Assembly (NCBI GenBank): GCA_020635905.1
Contig: JACJYV010000001.1
Coordinates: 434,001 to 498,000 of the forward strand
Direction: 5' to 3'
DNA: 64,000 nt
Origin: Bacteroidia bacterium
Lineage (GTDB): Bacteria; Bacteroidota; Bacteroidia; J057; JADKCL01
Made by a program: the position numbers and the translations under genes. The notes beneath the pieces were generated by a model, which saw only the letters and a program-made list of their open reading frames with translations, was not told where the DNA came from and searched no databases. Shown here piece after piece: positions 63,194-64,000 of this stretch (positions are counted from its first letter, which is position 1; each line of letters begins with the position of its first letter).

Positions 63194-63850
63194 TCATTCC
63201 ATCCACGGATAAAAATCCCTTGTCAGCCGAATGTACTCCGGGGTGTACTCATTGGGGCCGCCCACCTGGATCACCAATTCCGATTCCCCGACCGCTTCCA
63301 CCTCCCGCAAAAACTCAACCAGCACCCGCAGGGTGGCATTTTCGGCCCGGCCCCTCACCCGGCAGATCCGACCCGGATACCAGCCGCGGGCCCTAAACAG
63401 TTTTTCCCATTTTTCCAGTTGGTCGCAGGGCAGCACCAGCCCGATCAGCCCGCCGGGAGCGGCAAAATAGTCCATGGCGGCCACCCAGTCGGCCTGCTTC
63501 TGGTCGCTCCCGGTGCGCCACAGGTCACGGGCCGGATTTTGCGAAGGCAAATGACCAAAGAAAAAAGGGGGATTGGAGACCAGCAGGTCAAATTTCCCCT
63601 TCCAGTCCTCCTTCGGGTGACGCAGGTCGCCCGCGACGATTTCGATGCGGTCCTGCCAGGGCGAGGCCGCGGCATTTTCGCGGGCTTCGGCCACCGCATC
63701 GGCCTGGATTTCCAGGGCCCACACCCGGGCCTGCAGACTCCGCTGAGCCATCATGAGCGCGATCACCCCCGTGCCCGTACCCAGATCCAGCACCGACCTG
63801 CTCTGCCCCACCCTCACCCAGGCCCCCAGCAAGACCCCGTCCGTACCCAC
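63194..63850 (-). CDS. trmN6: tRNA1(Val) adenine-37 N6-methyltransferase (TrmN6/YfiC)
   Basis: A class I SAM methyltransferase. Motif I is VLDLGTGTGVIALMMAQ and motif IV NPPF. VGTDGVLLGAW at the start is the YfiC/TrmN6 signature, and it modifies A37 of tRNA1(Val). The annotated start is a GTG at 63850, within that signature. The same frame continues upstream with FHFRHFAIRQEKSPAR, which matches the family N-terminus, but no ATG, GTG or TTG is present there (ATA at 63901, CTG at 63919). The true start is therefore probably non-standard or upstream sequence is altered. Length is about 17 residues short of the family. Confidence 0.88.
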   Translation of the reverse strand: MGTDGVLLGAWVRVGQSRSVLDLGTGTGVIALMMAQRSLQARVWALEIQADAVAEARENAAASPWQDRIEIVAGDLRHPKEDWKGKFDLLVSNPPFFFGHLPSQNPARDLWRTGSDQKQADWVAAMDYFAAPGGLIGLVLPCDQLEKWEKLFRARGWYPGRICRVRGRAENATLRVLVEFLREVEAVGESELVIQVGGPNEYTPEYIRLTRDFYPWME

Positions 63851-64000
63851 CCGGGCCGGACTTTTTTCCTGCCGGATGGCGAAGTGCCGAAAGTGGAATA
63901 TGGAGGAGCGGTCAGCCAGGGGTATTTGCGTTGCAGGTTGAAGGGTTAAGATAGCAAAACGGTGGGAAATGGGGGGAAGGGATTTTTTGGGGGGACTTCG
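63851..64000. other. Window end, upstream of trmN6
   Basis: The first 50 or so bases probably encode the missing N-terminus of TrmN6. Beyond about 63920 I see no gene start, promoter box or repeat. Confidence 0.4.

Overview
The window looks like chromosomal DNA of a Bacteroidota bacterium, most likely from the Saprospiria/Lewinella side of the phylum. Evidence: secreted proteins with type IX secretion C-terminal domains (a type A tail at 17760-19439 and a gliding-motility CHU_C/type B tail at 19770-23426), promoter boxes of the Bacteroidota form TAnnTTTG, mostly A-rich translation starts with few Shine-Dalgarno sites, and a Bacteroidota-style RHS protein. The genus is an inference. I see no tRNA, rRNA or CRISPR array.

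Layout. (1) 89-5630 (+) is a tightly coupled cluster: two tiny Asn/Lys/Pro/Gly-rich peptides, a perfect hairpin, then a GT4 glycosyltransferase, a radical SAM/SPASM enzyme, a histidine phosphatase, a NodU-type carbamoyltransferase and a WG-repeat protein, most with ATGA stop/start overlaps. It could be a peptide-modification (RiPP-like) locus or a glycan-decoration locus. (2) 5668-10169 (-) is an AT-rich two-gene module, an SNF2/RapA-like helicase translationally coupled to an Hsp70/actin-like ATPase. It is bracketed by a 39-bp direct repeat taken from the 3' end of the WG gene, and the distal copy abuts a truncated lipoprotein gene. (3) 11223-16931 (-) is an operon with two PLP racemases, an M20 amidohydrolase, a GNAT acetyltransferase, a sodium:solute symporter and a small protein of unknown function, read from a well-formed promoter at 17017-17048. 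(4) 17170-24076 holds a MarR regulator and secreted/surface proteins. (5) 24150-25830 is a palindrome-rich intergenic repeat zone with an exact 666-bp duplication at 738-bp spacing.

(6) 26257-42651 (-) is a 16-kb defence island. A type I restriction-modification operon with two different HsdM subunits, one HsdS and one HsdR encloses a Septu-like ATPase/HNH pair, a DarT/DarG toxin-antitoxin pair and a small PD-(D/E)XK protein. It is headed by an Avs-like STAND NTPase carrying an N-terminal nuclease domain. A degenerate second 5' end of hsdR lies upstream of darT and marks an insertion or duplication scar. (7) 42901-45362 contains small and TPR-like genes and an XRE-like regulator. (8) 45610-55588 (+) is a 3047-aa RHS polymorphic toxin with a C-terminal WHH-type nuclease tip, followed by a candidate immunity gene and a SUKH (SMI1/KNR4) immunity gene. 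(9) 55944-57262 is filled with GTTACG repeats. (10) 57342-61660 (-) looks like an integrated element: tyrosine recombinase, element protein, excisionase-like HTH and zinc-ribbon protein. (11) 62060-63850 (-) returns to housekeeping genes: an FKBP lipoprotein, an AlkA-like glycosylase and TrmN6.

The window is therefore a mosaic. Two modules (helicase/Hsp70 and DarTG) each carry a short duplicated end of a neighbouring gene at their border. The least described parts are the two-peptide cluster, the helicase/Hsp70 pair and the double-HsdM system with its embedded PD-(D/E)XK protein.
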